NCBI RefSeq assembly: GCF_042477335.2
Contig: NC_091255.1
Location: 44,308,501 to 44,372,500 of the forward strand
DNA: 64,000 bases
DNA from: Ovis canadensis
Taxonomy: Eukaryota > Chordata > Mammalia > Artiodactyla > Bovidae
Direction: 5' to 3'
Every line of letters starts with the position of its first letter. Positions within the stretch are counted from its first letter, which is position 1. Positions 33,331 to 44,660 of the stretch are shown here, one piece after another. The notes below the pieces were generated by a model. The model ran no database searches and was not told the origin of the DNA. It worked only from the letters and a program-made list of their open reading frames with translations. The translations under genes and the position numbers were made by a program.

Positions 33331-33882
33331 TGGAGGTGGAGGGGTAGGACAATGGTGGTTGAGGGGTGTGGTGGCTGAAGGTGTGTGGTGGCCGAGGGAC
33401 TGCGGTGGGTGAGGATGTGAGGTGGCTGAGGAACTATAGTGGGTGAGGGTGTGTGGTTGTTGAGGGTGTGTGGTAGGTGAGGGTGTGTGGTGGTGAGGAT
33501 GTGTAGAGGGTGAGTTAGTGTGGTAGGTGAAAAATGTGCGGGGTGTGTGGTGGCTGGGAATGCGGCGGGTGAGCATGTGTTGTGAGTGAGTGTGTGTGGT
33601 GGCTGAGAGAGTGGTTAGTGAGGATATGTGGTGGCTGAGGGAGAGTAATGGGGAGGGTATGTGGTGAGCGAAGATGTATGGTGGGGGAGGGTGTGTGTGG
33701 CTGAGGGAGTGTAGTAGGTGAGGGTGTGTGGTGGGTGAGGGTGTGTGGTGGGTGAGGGTGCGTGGTGGGCCAGGGTGCGTGGTTGGTGAGAGTGTGTCAA
33801 GTGAGGGAGTGTGGTGCCTGAGGGTATGTGGTGGGTGAGGGTGTGTGGTAGGTGAGGATGTGTGAGTGAGTGTGTGCGGTGG
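33331..33882. repeat. Degenerate GT-rich minisatellite
   Basis: About 550 bp of diverged tandem units of roughly 15-18 bases, core GGTGAGGGTGTGTGGTGG, most regular at 33717-33850. The plus strand carries many G-triplets. Reverse open frames at 33226-33576 and 33615-34100 are His/Thr/Pro-rich translations of the repeat and not genes. Confidence 0.92.
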
Positions 33883-34334
33883 GTGAGGAATGAGAGGGTG
33901 AGAGAGGGCAAGAAGGTCGGAGACTTCTGCGGTTGGAAGAGAGCCCAGAGGTGGTCTTTACTGTGCGGGTGGTGCAGACACAGGGTGAGGAGCCCACCCA
34001 GGCCCTGTGGGGCACAGGACCCCATTGTCAAATAGATGGAAGAGGGGCCAAGATCATGTCCTTTCTCTGAGGCTCCCAGCATGTTTTTTTTTTTCAACAA
34101 GAAATACCAAAAAGGGCCTTCGAGGACTGTGTCATATTTTAAATGTATTCATTAAATTAATACTTTTGATATACACATAAGCAATTAAATATTTTATTTC
34201 TGTTCCTAAAAGTAAACAAATTGATGTAGTTTTGAGTGATATAAAATGTCAGAACCTTTGCAGTAAAACCACACTAATTTTGCATTTTGAATAAGACAGA
34301 GTATTATACCAATTACAGTTTAATGATAACTCTG
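33883..34334. other. Unique, then AT-rich stretch
   Basis: GC-rich unique sequence to about 34080, then an AT-rich stretch with many ATTAAA-type words from 34130. No gene or defined repeat. Confidence 0.4.
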
Positions 34335-34560
34335 TGTTACTGTGTGTTGGTTTTCTGAGGCTACTGTGATAAAGTACCACAAGCTTGGTGGCTTAAAACA
34401 ACAGAAATTCACTCTCTCACACACTCTGGAGGCCTGAGGTCTGAAATCAATTTTTACCGGGAGAACCCATCCCTCGCCTCTTCCAGCTCTGTTGACTTCT
34501 AACTTCCTGCGGCAACACTCTGATCCCTTTTTATCTTCTGTGGAAACAGCTCCTGAAATT
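34335..34560 (-). repeat. MLT1 (ERVL-MaLR) LTR, reverse
   Basis: The text 'gttggttttctgaggctact', 'gtggcttaaaacaacagaaa' and 'cactctggaggcctgaggtc' is the MLT1 3' end read in reverse. A Bov-tA SINE truncates it at the right. Confidence 0.7.
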
Positions 34561-34562
34561 TA

Positions 34563-34756
34563 GTTACTCAGTCATTTCTCTTTGTGACCCCATGGACTAT
34601 AGCCCGCCAGGCTCCTCTGTCCATGGGATTTTCCAGACAAGAACACTGGAGTGGGTAGCCATTTCCTCCTCCAAGGGATCTTTGTGATCTAGATATTGAA
34701 CCCATGTTCCCTGCATTGGCAGGCAGATTCTTTACCACTAAGTTACCTAGGAAACT
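34563..34756 (-). repeat. Bov-tA SINE
   Basis: Reverse-oriented copy ('gactatagcccgccaggctc', 'cactggagtgggtagccatt', 'ctgcattggcaggcagattc'). It directly abuts the rearranged BovB that follows. Confidence 0.9.
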
Positions 34757-35410
34757 CATCAGTTCAGTTCAGTTCAGTGGCTCAGTCATGTCTGACTCTG
34801 CGACCCCATGGACTGCAGCACGCCAGGTCTCCCTGACCGTCACCAACACCCAAAGCTTGCTCCAACTCATGTCCTTCAAGTCGGTGATACCATCCAACCA
34901 TCTCATTCTCTGTCGTCCCCTTCTCCTGCTTTCAATCTTTCCCAGCATCAGGCTCATTTCCAATGAGTCAGTTCTTCGCATCAGGTGGCCAAAGTATTGG
35001 AGCTTCAGCTTCAGCATCAGTCCTTCCAACGAATATTCAGGACTGATTGATTTCCTTTAGGATGGACTGGCTGGATCTCCTTGATGTCCAAGGGACTCTC
35101 AAGAGTATTCTCCAGCACCACAGTTCAAAAGCATCAGTGGAAACAGTGACAGATTTTATTTTCTTGGGCTCCAAAATCATTGCAGATGGTGACTGCAGCC
35201 ATGAAATTAAAAGACGCCTGCTCCTTGGAAGAAAAGCTATGACCAACCTAGACAGCATATTAAAAAGCAGAGACATTACTTTGCTGACCAAGGTCTGTCT
35301 AGTCAAAGCTATGGTTTTTCTAGTAGTCATGTATGGATGTGAGAGAGTTGGACCATAAAGAAAGCTGAGCACCTAAGAATTGAGGCTTTTGAACTGTGGT
35401 GTTGGAGAAC
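34757..35410 (-). mobile_element. BovB copy with 5' inversion
   Basis: Left part (34757-35136) is reverse BovB from its 3' end to 'gttcaaaagcatc'. It then switches to forward BovB (35137-35410, from 'agtggaaacagtgacagatt' to 'ctgtggtgttggagaa'), covering the section just upstream in the element with a short overlap. This geometry is what twin priming produces. The forward open frame at 35047-35358 crosses the junction and is not a gene. Confidence 0.88.
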
Positions 35411-35919
35411 CGTGGATATGGAGGCCCAATGATAAGATTTTCAGCTTCTCATTGGCTTGGAGCCTCAACCCAGCAGCCCCCATTGTTCAGGAGTCTAGCA
35501 GAAAAGTAATTGTCTGCTTTTCTCTGCAGATACTGGTTTTAGGATAAAGGTGCCTCTGGCTGCTTCTGAATTTTAATGAAAGCTAAGCTTTTCTACTCAA
35601 CTCCTGCCCCAGGCTGCAGAGTCAGCCAAGACTCAGGCTGAACACTATTCTGGCAACGTGATCACCAAGCCAGACCCATGAGAGCCATTTCTAGGGCTTC
35701 TCTGCTGAGACATTCCCCTCTTCTCTGGTGGGGCTGAAAGATATGGATGCTGCTGCTGAAGGATGGACAACCAAGGGGGGTTATCTCCCTGACTGACTGC
35801 ACCCCAGCTTCTGAGGTATCAGACACACCACAGTTGCTGACACTCCCTGGGACTTTCCTCAGTGTCCTTCCAATAGAGGCTCCTTGTTTCCTTTTAACTT
35901 GTTTAAGTAGGTGGTGGTT
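35411..35919. other. Unique sequence, no gene seen
   Basis: No repeat or exon recognised. Confidence 0.4.
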
Positions 35920-36118
35920 TAGTTGCTAAGTCATGTCCAACTCTTGTGATCCCATGGACTGTAGCCTGCTAGGCTCCTCTGTCCATGGGATTCTCCAGGC
36001 AAAAATACTGGAGTGGGTAGCCATTTCCTTCTCCAAAGGATCTTCTGACCCAGGAATTGAACCCAGGTCTTCTGCATTGCAGGCAGATTCTTTACCAACT
36101 GAGCTATGAGAGAAGCCC
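35920..36118 (-). repeat. Bov-tA SINE
   Basis: Reverse-oriented copy ('atggactgtagcctgctagg', 'ctccaggcaaaaatactgga', end 'gagctatgagagaagccc'). No firm target duplication. Confidence 0.9.
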
Positions 36119-38954
36119 ATTTTGAGTAGACTTTCTACCAAAAATACTCAATGTTCCTAGGGTTCACCAGAGAAACTTCATCACCGTTTTCTCACCCCTA
36201 TCACCACAACAGCCAGCCCTTTAACAAGGAGAAAGGTTTAGCCTTAAATGATGGCCCGAGGCCTTCAGGAGCTGAGAAATCCATTCATTTGGCATCCTTG
36301 GTCTCCTCCGAGCCAGCTTTACCTAGGGTGCTGACTTTTGTGTGTTGATGGGGACACAGGATTACCATAGGATATAAACAGGGATGTACCGCCTCTGGCA
36401 AAATATGGTCCTAGCTGAGATCAACAATGCAAGTGGAAGCAATTAAGACTACCTTCAAGGGCGGACAAACTACTTTTCAGAAGACTGGCTCCCCAAGGTG
36501 GTTCAGACCACCACAGACCAATAATCTGAGGCAGGTGACTTGGTTGTGACCAATGAGATGGGCACTGTTCTCCAAGAAGTTCAAGTTCCACATCTAATTC
36601 TGGCTGAGAACCTAAACTGCTGAACAGGTGTCAGGATAGCTAGACATGAAAACTAAGAGAGTCTGTGGCCTGAAAGCTTTGTGGTCATCTTATTATCAGG
36701 GCAAGTCAATGCTGCGTAAGCAAGCTGGAATGATAATGCATAAACACAGCTGAGTTCATTTCTCATCCACATGAACAGTCCCAGGCAGGTTCAGTCCTGG
36801 TGGCTGGGGATACTGCCCTCATGATAAAGTTCTTTAAATATCTGGGCTCTGTTATCGTCAATACATGGTTTCCAAGATCATTGTAACAAAAGAGGAGAGG
36901 TCATGAAGGACCACGCAATGAGGATGTTTTCTACAGTTATATCAGGCCTAGAAAAGTCATGTTCCATGGGCCTCATCTCAGTCTCATGGCCTCAACTAAC
37001 TGCAAAGGAAGCTGAGAATGCGGGATGGGTGTGTGCCCAGATGGAGGAGACAGCCATTTAGAGAGCAGTTAGCCATCCCCGTGGTTCTTGTGGACATGAA
37101 GTCGCCTGTGCGTGCTCTCCATGCTCCTGAGTTCCAGAGCTGCCCTGGCAGCCTCCATAGGGATGGTTCTGAGGGGCCAGGCTACCAATTAAATCAGCTG
37201 GGGAAAGCTGCCCCATCAGTGTTCACTCATCAGGGGCAATTCTAAATTACTCTCATTGATTCTGAATGTCCCACCCTTTGCGTAGGACCCAGTCTAGCAC
37301 TTGGGACCCTTGACCCTGACCCAAGGCTGATAGCCCTCAGGCTACCACGGCAAAGACTTCCAGATTAGCCCCTACGTGAACTCATGGCTCTACTGCCACT
37401 CTGAGAGCAGCGGATCCCTTGTGAGATGGCATCCTCCATTCCCTTCCTGGATCCTTGACCCTACCAACCCCAGCCACTGCCATTCTCTCCACAAATGACC
37501 CAGACCCCTGAAGTTGCGGTTCCTTTCCCAGGTTGAACAAACAGTCACCAGTCAACAATTTACCACCCAGTAATCAATGACCAAAGACAGCTTCTCACCC
37601 GTATCCTTCAGGAGTGCGGAAAATGTCTCCAGTTCCCTACAGTGATTTTTGGAACCTATGCCATGCCCTTTCCTGTTTCCAGTCATTTTCCTTGTGAGGC
37701 TGGCAGGAGCAAAGCTTAGTGATGAAATTTCTGGGCTGAGGAAAGTCCGGCAGAGCCCAGGCCCTGACCTCTCCTCACTAAGGAGAGGAGCAAACAGGCA
37801 GTAGGCGCACAGGGTGCAACAGCTTCTCAAGGTTCCAGGGGTGGCTCCACTCCAGCCACCCACACCAGTGACCTGTCGTTCCCAGATGGGCTGTGGATGA
37901 AGTTGGGCCTGAGCTCCAGCATCTGTGCCCTTCCTGAGCGAGGCCTGGCCTGTCTCCAGGCCCTGAGTTTTTCTCCATCTTCTGTGGTGGCAATGCCTCC
38001 AGACAGCTGAAGAGATCCTCTGGGTGTTTTGCAGAGAGAACAGGAGGAGATCAGACCAGCCTGACCTCAATCCAGGTGCCAGCTCTTCCGGCTGTCTGAC
38101 TCTGAGCCAGTTCCACCCAGTGTCTCTGTCCCTCCTTTCAAGTACAGATCCCTGTAGGGCCGAGGGAGTCAGTTAACTGAGGTCACAGCGGGGGTTCTTT
38201 CCCCTGGCTCCCAGGCTGCCTTCGGACGTTTACAGAAACTCTGAGCACGGGGCCATTTGGTGTGTGCCAGCTGCCTGTGTTGCTCTGAGAAGAGGGGCCT
38301 TAGTTTTTGTCTGGTTCTCAGAGGGACCCATAAGCCCCTCACCTAGGACCCCCACTCTCACCACTTTGGGCTGAGTATCTTTCTGGTACCCAGCCTCGCC
38401 TCTTGCTCTGAGCTGCAATTGCCATATGGCACTGTGGTGACCCGTCTCCCACACCAGGACTCATGCCTGTACTCTGAGACTGACCCAGGAATTATTTGCA
38501 ACAGGGTCTTAACAGGTCCTTTCCCCAGCCACCATAGTCCTTTTCATCCAGAAGCCCTGCTACCCTCATCTCTCCACCTGCCCTTCAAGCAGAGCTGCAG
38601 TGATCCCCAGAACCCCTCTCTTGCCACCCCCAGACCCCTGCTCTGGCTCCTCTGCCCCCATGGCTTCCACTAGGTGCTATGAAGGTGATACCAGCCACTC
38701 TGACATGGGAATCCAACGTTGCAGTGGCTTAATGCAATAGAGGGATGTTTCTTCATATAAAATCCAGCTGGCAGTGTGTTCCACGGAGCCACCAAGGGTT
38801 CAGCCCCTGCCTTCTTTGCCATGTGGCTTCCATGGAGGCCTTGGGCATCTGTCTCCAGCCAGGGGCCTGAGAGAACACGGAGAACAGTGTGGAAGGTCTC
38901 TTAGGTTTTCACAACAGACGCAGATGTCACTTCTACCCACTTCCTGTTGGCCAG
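36119..38954. other. Mostly unique; old repeat near 38690-38780
   Basis: The stretch 'gcagtggcttaatgcaatag' (about 38690-38860) resembles an ancient interspersed repeat also hinted at near 19.9 kb. Open frames such as 37552-38070 (reverse) have no domain. No exon supported. Confidence 0.35.
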
Positions 38955-39187
38955 AGCACCACCTGTCTTAGTCCACTTGGGCTTCTCACAGCTCTGGAGG
39001 CTGGGAAGTCCAAGACCAAGGCACTGGCAGACTGGGTGTCTGGTGATAGCCCACTTCCTGGTTCACAGTCGGCTCATCCTGCTGTGTCCTCACATCAGGG
39101 AAGGGTGGAAGAGTTTTGCAGCCTTTTTTTCATAAGGGCCCTAAGTTCATCCATAAGATCTCTACTTTCATGATCCAATTGTCTTGC
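38955..39187 (-). repeat. MLT1 (ERVL-MaLR) LTR, reverse
   Basis: Nearly textbook MLT1A/B in reverse: 'ctgtcttagtccacttgggc', 'ctctggaggctgggaagtcc', 'gtgtctggtgatagcccact' and 'gctgtgtcctcacatcaggg'. It is cut at the right by an ERV LTR. Confidence 0.85.
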
Positions 39188-39556
39188 TGTTCATACTGTT
39201 CGCTGAACTCAGGGTAGGCAAGGCGCAAGCTACGAGGCTGGAAGGAGACTCAAGGCGCTGTAGGAACTGCAGACACGCTTATTCTCTCCTGGCTGACACA
39301 GCGGCAGCAGTAGCAGCAGACACTCTATTCTCCCCTCTCATGGCTGACCCAATGGACACAGCCGTGACGAGGCAGTAAGGCCGCCACTTTCTAGGTGGAG
39401 CTCGTACTCCCCTACAGCACAAAGTAGCTCGTGACTGAGCGAGTACCTCGTGACGCCTATGCGCAGTGCTATAAATGATCTCAGCTGTTACCTGGTCATT
39501 ATTTACAAAACGTGAGGCAAGAGAGCCTGAATATGCCATCTTGCCTAATTTGCTGT
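39188..39556 (-). mobile_element. Solo LTR of a ruminant endogenous retrovirus
   Basis: This segment is the reverse complement of a sequence closely similar to 57836-58222. Shared blocks include 'gagcctgaatatgccatctt', 'gagtacctcgtgacgcctat', 'gaactgcagacacgcttatt' and 'gttcgctgaactcagggtag'. The left edge has TG. A tcttgc repeat at 39182-39187 and 39539-39544 could be a 6-bp target duplication, but homology to the other LTR seems to extend a little past it. No internal viral genes are present. Confidence 0.7.
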
Positions 39557-39718
39557 CTCCCACAGCACCCCTGTGGTCACTGAAGAAGCGCTGTTCCTCT
39601 CCTCCTCTCCCACACAGAACACACTCCCACTCCTGTGCCCTCTCTGCCTTCTGGGACCTCCACGACACCCTGGGACCCCCAGGAGACACCCAGTTCTCTC
39701 TCCAGGTCCAGTGTGGTT
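39557..39718. other. Short unique stretch
   Basis: No element recognised between the LTR and the SINE. Confidence 0.4.
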
Positions 39719-39729
39719 CCTTGCGGTCT

Positions 39730-39941
39730 AATAGAAGTAATGTTAGTCTCTCAGTTGTGTCCAGCTCTTTGCCATCCCACAGACTGTAGCCCACCAGGCT
39801 CCTCTGTCCATGGGATTCTCCAGGCAAGAATACTGGAGTGGGTTGCCATTCCCTTCTCCAGAAGATCTTCCCGACCCAGGGATCAAACCTGGGTGTCTTA
39901 CAGAGCAGGCAGATTCTTTACCCTTTGAGCTACAGGGAAGT
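39730..39941 (-). repeat. Bov-tA SINE with target duplication
   Basis: Reverse-oriented Bov-tA flanked by ccttgcggtct (39719-39729) and ccttgtggtct (39942-39952), an 11-bp duplication with one difference. Confidence 0.93.
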
Positions 39942-40012
39942 CCTTGTGGTCTGGAAACCAACAAACTAAAAAACAAGTCATCTGTCTTCATCTGGCCTTC
40001 CCTCTCACTGCC

Positions 40013-40077
40013 TCCAACACACACACACACACACACCCACACACACCCATACACACACAATCACATACACACAGGCA
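40013..40077. repeat. (CA)n microsatellite, interrupted
   Basis: A pure CA run followed by interrupted CA with ccc, ccat and aat breaks. Confidence 0.95.
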
Positions 40078-41059
40078 GAATATCCACCATACAACACCCC
40101 AGTCAGGAGAAGAATGCAAGGTGTAGAGCAGGCTCGAATCACAGCAACTGTGAAATCCAGCCAGACAGACGCTGGAAAAGTGGCTGCCTGGCGAGAGACT
40201 CTGCCCTGCCCTGCCCAACCTCCGCAGCTCCCCTCCCCATCCAGGGCTCTGCTGCCACTCTGCTCCAGTGCCTGGTTCAGAGTAGGTATTGGGAAATACC
40301 CTCCTAGGTCACTGCCTCTCTCTTGCAGCCTGCAACTCCCTCTGGTAAAAGTTCTAAGGCCTGACATGGTTCTAAGCCCAAAGAGTCAACATTTTTTTTT
40401 TTTTTTTTTAGTTCAGGCTTCTGGCTTAATTGACAGGACAGATCCCTCAAAACCTGAAAGGCTCTTCATTTCTCTGCCCCCAGTCAGTCTCAGGTGTCAG
40501 TGACCACACGCAAAATTCATTTTGAGACACTATTCTTCAGACTGGTTTCTGACTTCCTGCCCTTGGGCCATGTCCCTGGATATACTAACAGACACCAGAG
40601 GCTCTCAGGCCAGGGGGAAGGACACCCACTTCCTCTGACCTGGCACAGGGCTGAGACTTAATGGGCCTTTGCTGCTCAAAAGATTGTTGAATGTGAATTC
40701 CTTCTGACTGTCTAGAAGCAGTCAGCTTTCCCAGCCAAGGCCCCAGGTTTCTAGGATCTTCCTATTCCATTTTAGTTTTGCTTGCAAATCAGCCAGTTTT
40801 TGCCTGGACTCGTCTTTTTTTCTAATACCTTGTTAAATACTGCCTATGAAAACCAAAGCTCTCTATGACAATCTATTTTACAACTACTTCCCCAAGAATG
40901 TCAGCTCAGAGGACAGCTGGCCTGCTCGTATATAGCAACCATCTGTCCAAATGTTTTGCCATCGCATAGCATGGGTCTCCATCTTTCCAGATCCCCAAAA
41001 TGGTCTCCTCACCACTTGCCCCCAACTATACAATTCCATGCATTTCAGACTTTTACTGT
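40078..41059. other. Unique sequence with T20 run
   Basis: A run of about 20 T at 40391-40410 has no recognisable SINE or LINE attached. The rest is unique with no gene seen. Confidence 0.4.
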
Positions 41060-44000
41060 GGTAAAATCTCACTGCTAGGACCCCTTCCTGGATCACTGCC
41101 TTGTTGTGGTGAAGGGTCTTGCATAACTCAATGAAGCTATGAACCGTGCCCTGTAGGGTCACTCAAGGTGGACGGGTCATAGTCGAGAGTTCTGACAAAA
41201 CAGGATCCATTGGAGGAGGGAATGGCAAACCACCCTAGTATACTTGTCACGAGGACTCCATGAGCTGCATAAAAGGACAAAAAGATATGACACCAAAAGG
41301 TGAGTCCCCCAGGTCAGAAGGTGTCCAATATGCTACTGGGGAAGAGCAGAGGAGAAGCACTAATAGCCCCAGAAAGAACGAAGCGGCTGGGCCAAAGTGG
41401 AAATGATGCTAAGTTGTGGATGTGTCTGGTGATGAAAGTAACATCCAATGCTGCAAAGAACAGTATTGCATAGGAACCTGGAATGTTAGGTCCATGAATC
41501 AAGGTAAATTGGACATGGTCAAGCAGGCAATGGTAAGAATAAACATCAACATTTTAGGAATCAGTGAACCAAGATGGACAGGAATGGACGAATTTAATTC
41601 AGATGACCATTGCATCTACTACTGTAGGCTGGAATCCCATAGGAGAAATGGAGTAGCCCTCATAATCAGCAAGAGTCAGGAATGCAGTACTCGGGCACAA
41701 CCTCAAAAACAACAGAACGATCTCAGTTCGTTTGCAAGGCAAGTCACTCAGCGTCACAGCAATTCAAGTCTATGCCCCTACCACCAATGCCAATGAAGCT
41801 GGAGGCGATCTGTTCTAAGAAGACCTAGAAGACCTCCCAGAACTAACATACACACACACACACACACAAAGATGTTCTATTTATCACTGAGGATTGGAAT
41901 GCAAAAGTAAAAAGTCAAGAGATACCTGGAGTAACAGGCAAGTTTGGCCTTAGAGAACAAAATGAAGCAGGCAAAGGTTTACTGAATTCTGCCAAGGGAA
42001 TGCACTGGTCATTGCAAACACCCTTTTCCAACAACACAAGAGATGACTTTACACATGAACATCACCAAATGGTCAATATGCAAATCGAATTGATTACATT
42101 CTTTGTAGCCAAAGAAGGAGAAGCTGTATACAGCCTGCAAAAACAAGACCTGGAGCTGACTGTGGTTCAGATCATCAGCTTCTCATCACAAAATTCAGGC
42201 TTAAACTCAAGAAAGAGGGATAAACCACTAAGTCAGCCAGGTACTACTTAAATCAAATCCCCTATAAATATGCAGTGGAGGTAACAAATAGATTCAAGGG
42301 ATTAGATCTAGTTAACAGTAAAGAACTATGGATGGAGGTCTGCAATACTGTGTAGGAGGCAGTGAACAAAACCATCCCAAAGGAAAAGAAAAGCAAGAAG
42401 GCAAAGTGGTTTTCTGAAGAGGCTTTACAAATAGTTGAAGAAAGAAAAGAAACAAAAAGCAAGGGAGAAAGGGAAAGGTACATCCAAGTAAACACAGAGT
42501 TCAAAAGAACAGCAAGGAGAGACAAGAAGGCCTTCTTCAATGAACAGTCCATGAAACTAGAAGAAAATAACAGAAGGGGAAAGACTAGAGATCTCTTCAG
42601 GAAAATTGGAAATATCAAGGGACTATTTCACCCAAAAATAGGTACCATAAAGGACAGAAACAGTAGAGACCCAGTAGATGCTGAAGAGATCAAGAAGAGA
42701 TGGAAAGAATACATGGAAGAACAGTACAAAAAAGATCTTCATGAGCTGGATGACTATGACGCTGTGGTCAGTCACCCAGAGCCAGACATTCTGCAGTGTG
42801 AAGTCAAGTGGGCCTTAGGAAGCACTGCTGTAAATAAAGCTAGTGGATGCGATGGAATTCCAGTAGAGCTATTCAAAATCCTAAAGGATGATACCATCAT
42901 GGTGTTGCTTTCAATATGTCAGCAAATCTGGAAGACCCAGCAGTAGCCACAGGACTGGAAAAGGTCAATTCTCGTCCCAATTCCCAAGAAGGGTAGTACC
43001 AAAGAATGCGCTAACCATCAGACAGTTGCACTCATCTCCCATGCTAGTAAGGTCATACTTAAAAATCTTGCATGCTAGGCTTCAGCATTATGTGAACCAA
43101 GAATCTCCAGGTGTCCAAGCTGGGTTTAGAAAAGGAAGAGAGACCAGAGATCAAACTGTTGATATTCGCTGCATCATAGAGAAAGCAAGGGAATTCCAGA
43201 AAACCATCTACCTCTGTTTTTCATTGACTATGTTAAAGCCTTTGACTGTGTGGATCATAACAAACTGGAAAGTTCTTAAACAGATGGGAATAGCAGACCA
43301 TCTTACCTGTCTCCTGAGGAACCTGTATGCAGGTCAAGAAGCAACAGTTAGAACCCTGTATGGAACAACTGATCGGTTCAAGATTGAGAAAGGAACACGA
43401 CAGGGCTGTCTGCCGTCACCATGTTTGTTTAACCTATATGCTGAGCACATCAGAGAAATGCCTGGCTGGATGAGCTACAAACTAGAATCAAGAGAAACAT
43501 CAACAACCTCAGATATGCAGATGATACCACTCTAACTGCAGAAAGTGAAGAGGAACTAAAGAGCCTCTTGATGAGGGTGAAAGAGGAGAGTGAAAGAGCC
43601 AGCTTAAAACTAAATATTAAAAAAACTAAGCTCATGGCATCTGACCTCATTACTTCATGGCAAATAGAGGGGGAAAGGTGGAAGTAGTGACATATTTCCT
43701 CTTCTTGGGCTCTAAAAGCACTGCAGATGCTGACTGCAGCCATGAAATCAAAAGACAATTGCTTCTTGGCAGGAAAGCTATGACAAACCTAGACAGTGTG
43801 TTGAAAAGCAGAAACATTACTCTGCCAACAAAGGTCCATATAGTCAAGGCTATGGTCTTCCCAGTGGTCACATACAATTGTGAGAACTGGACTGTAAAGA
43901 AGGTGGAATGCCAAAGAATTGATGCCTTCAAACTGTGGTACTAAGAGGACTCTGCTGAAGCTGAAACTACAGTGATTTGGTCATCTGATACAAACCGCTG

Positions 44001-44190
44001 ACTCTTTGGAAAAGTCCCTGATGCTGGGAAAGATTGAGGGCAGGAGAAGAGGGTGTCAGAGGAGATGGCTGGATGGCATCACTGATGCAATGAACATGAA
44101 CTTGGGCAAGCTTTGGGAGATGGTGAGGGAGGCCTGGCGTGCTGTAATTCATGGGGTTGCATAGAGTCAGACACGACTGGGTGACTGAAC
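41060..44190 (+). mobile_element. Near full-length BovB (RTE) LINE, inactive
   Basis: About 3.1 kb of plus-strand BovB, from its 5' region ('ctggatcactgccttgttgt') to its 3' end ('gagtcagacacgactgggtg'). Protein remnants lie at 41416-41796 (endonuclease, GTWNVRSMNQGKLDMVKQA), 42362-42946 and 42888-43535 (reverse transcriptase), and 43657-43944 (C-terminus). The catalytic Tyr-Ala-Asp-Asp codons are at 43514-43525 but out of frame with the preceding block, and a TAG replaces a Trp codon at 42944-42946. A (CA)n tract interrupts it at 41850-41868. Several shifts and stops make it dead. This is the most complete BovB of the window. Confidence 0.93.
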
Positions 44191-44449
44191 AATAGCAATA
44201 CCAGTTTGTCTTAAAAACATTAACTCACTCAAGAGGTATCTCTCCTCAAATTCCATTTTGCGAAACACACTGTAAGTTTACTTTTCACTCATATAAAAGG
44301 CGGGCTAGGGAGCAAAGGACCAGGGACCTCTGTTCCTTGCAGTCATTCAGTGACTTAGACAGATTAAGTAAGGCTGTGCCAGTCTCCATACACAGCTTCT
44401 GAGGGAGACCTGGACACCAGAGCCCAGGCAGCAAATAGAAGAGAGCAGA
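44191..44449. other. Unique sequence, no gene seen
   Basis: No recognised element. Confidence 0.4.
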
Positions 44450-44660
44450 GCAGGGGTTGGCCTGGTTTTGTAGACATAGTTTTATTGCATCAGAGTCAGA
44501 CCCATTGCTGACATATTGCCACAGCTGTTTTCACACTACAAGGGCAGAGTTGAATTGTTGTAGAGGAGGCTGTGTAGCTCACAAGGCCTAATAAAGTTAC
44601 CATCTGGCCCTTTGCAGAAAAAAGACTGCCAACCTCTATGGTAGAGGACTGGCAACTGAA
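44450..44660. repeat. hAT-type DNA transposon remnant
   Basis: The text 'ttttgtagacatagttttat', 'cacactacaagggcagagtt' and 'taccatctggccctttgcag' matches a common non-autonomous mammalian DNA transposon; the exact family is not certain from memory. Confidence 0.5.

Noticed and set aside
33226-34100. His/Thr/Pro-rich reverse open frames
   Set aside because: They are translations of the GT-rich minisatellite, which is open in several frames because its unit has no stop.
39188-39556. Complete provirus between the two LTRs at 39 and 58 kb
   Set aside because: The LTRs are in opposite orientation and no retroviral internal sequence lies between them; they are independent solo LTRs.
42362-43535. 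Reverse-transcriptase-like proteins as possible host genes
   Set aside because: They are contiguous pieces of the BovB element with stops and frameshifts; the same blocks recur at 14, 28, 35 and 55 kb.
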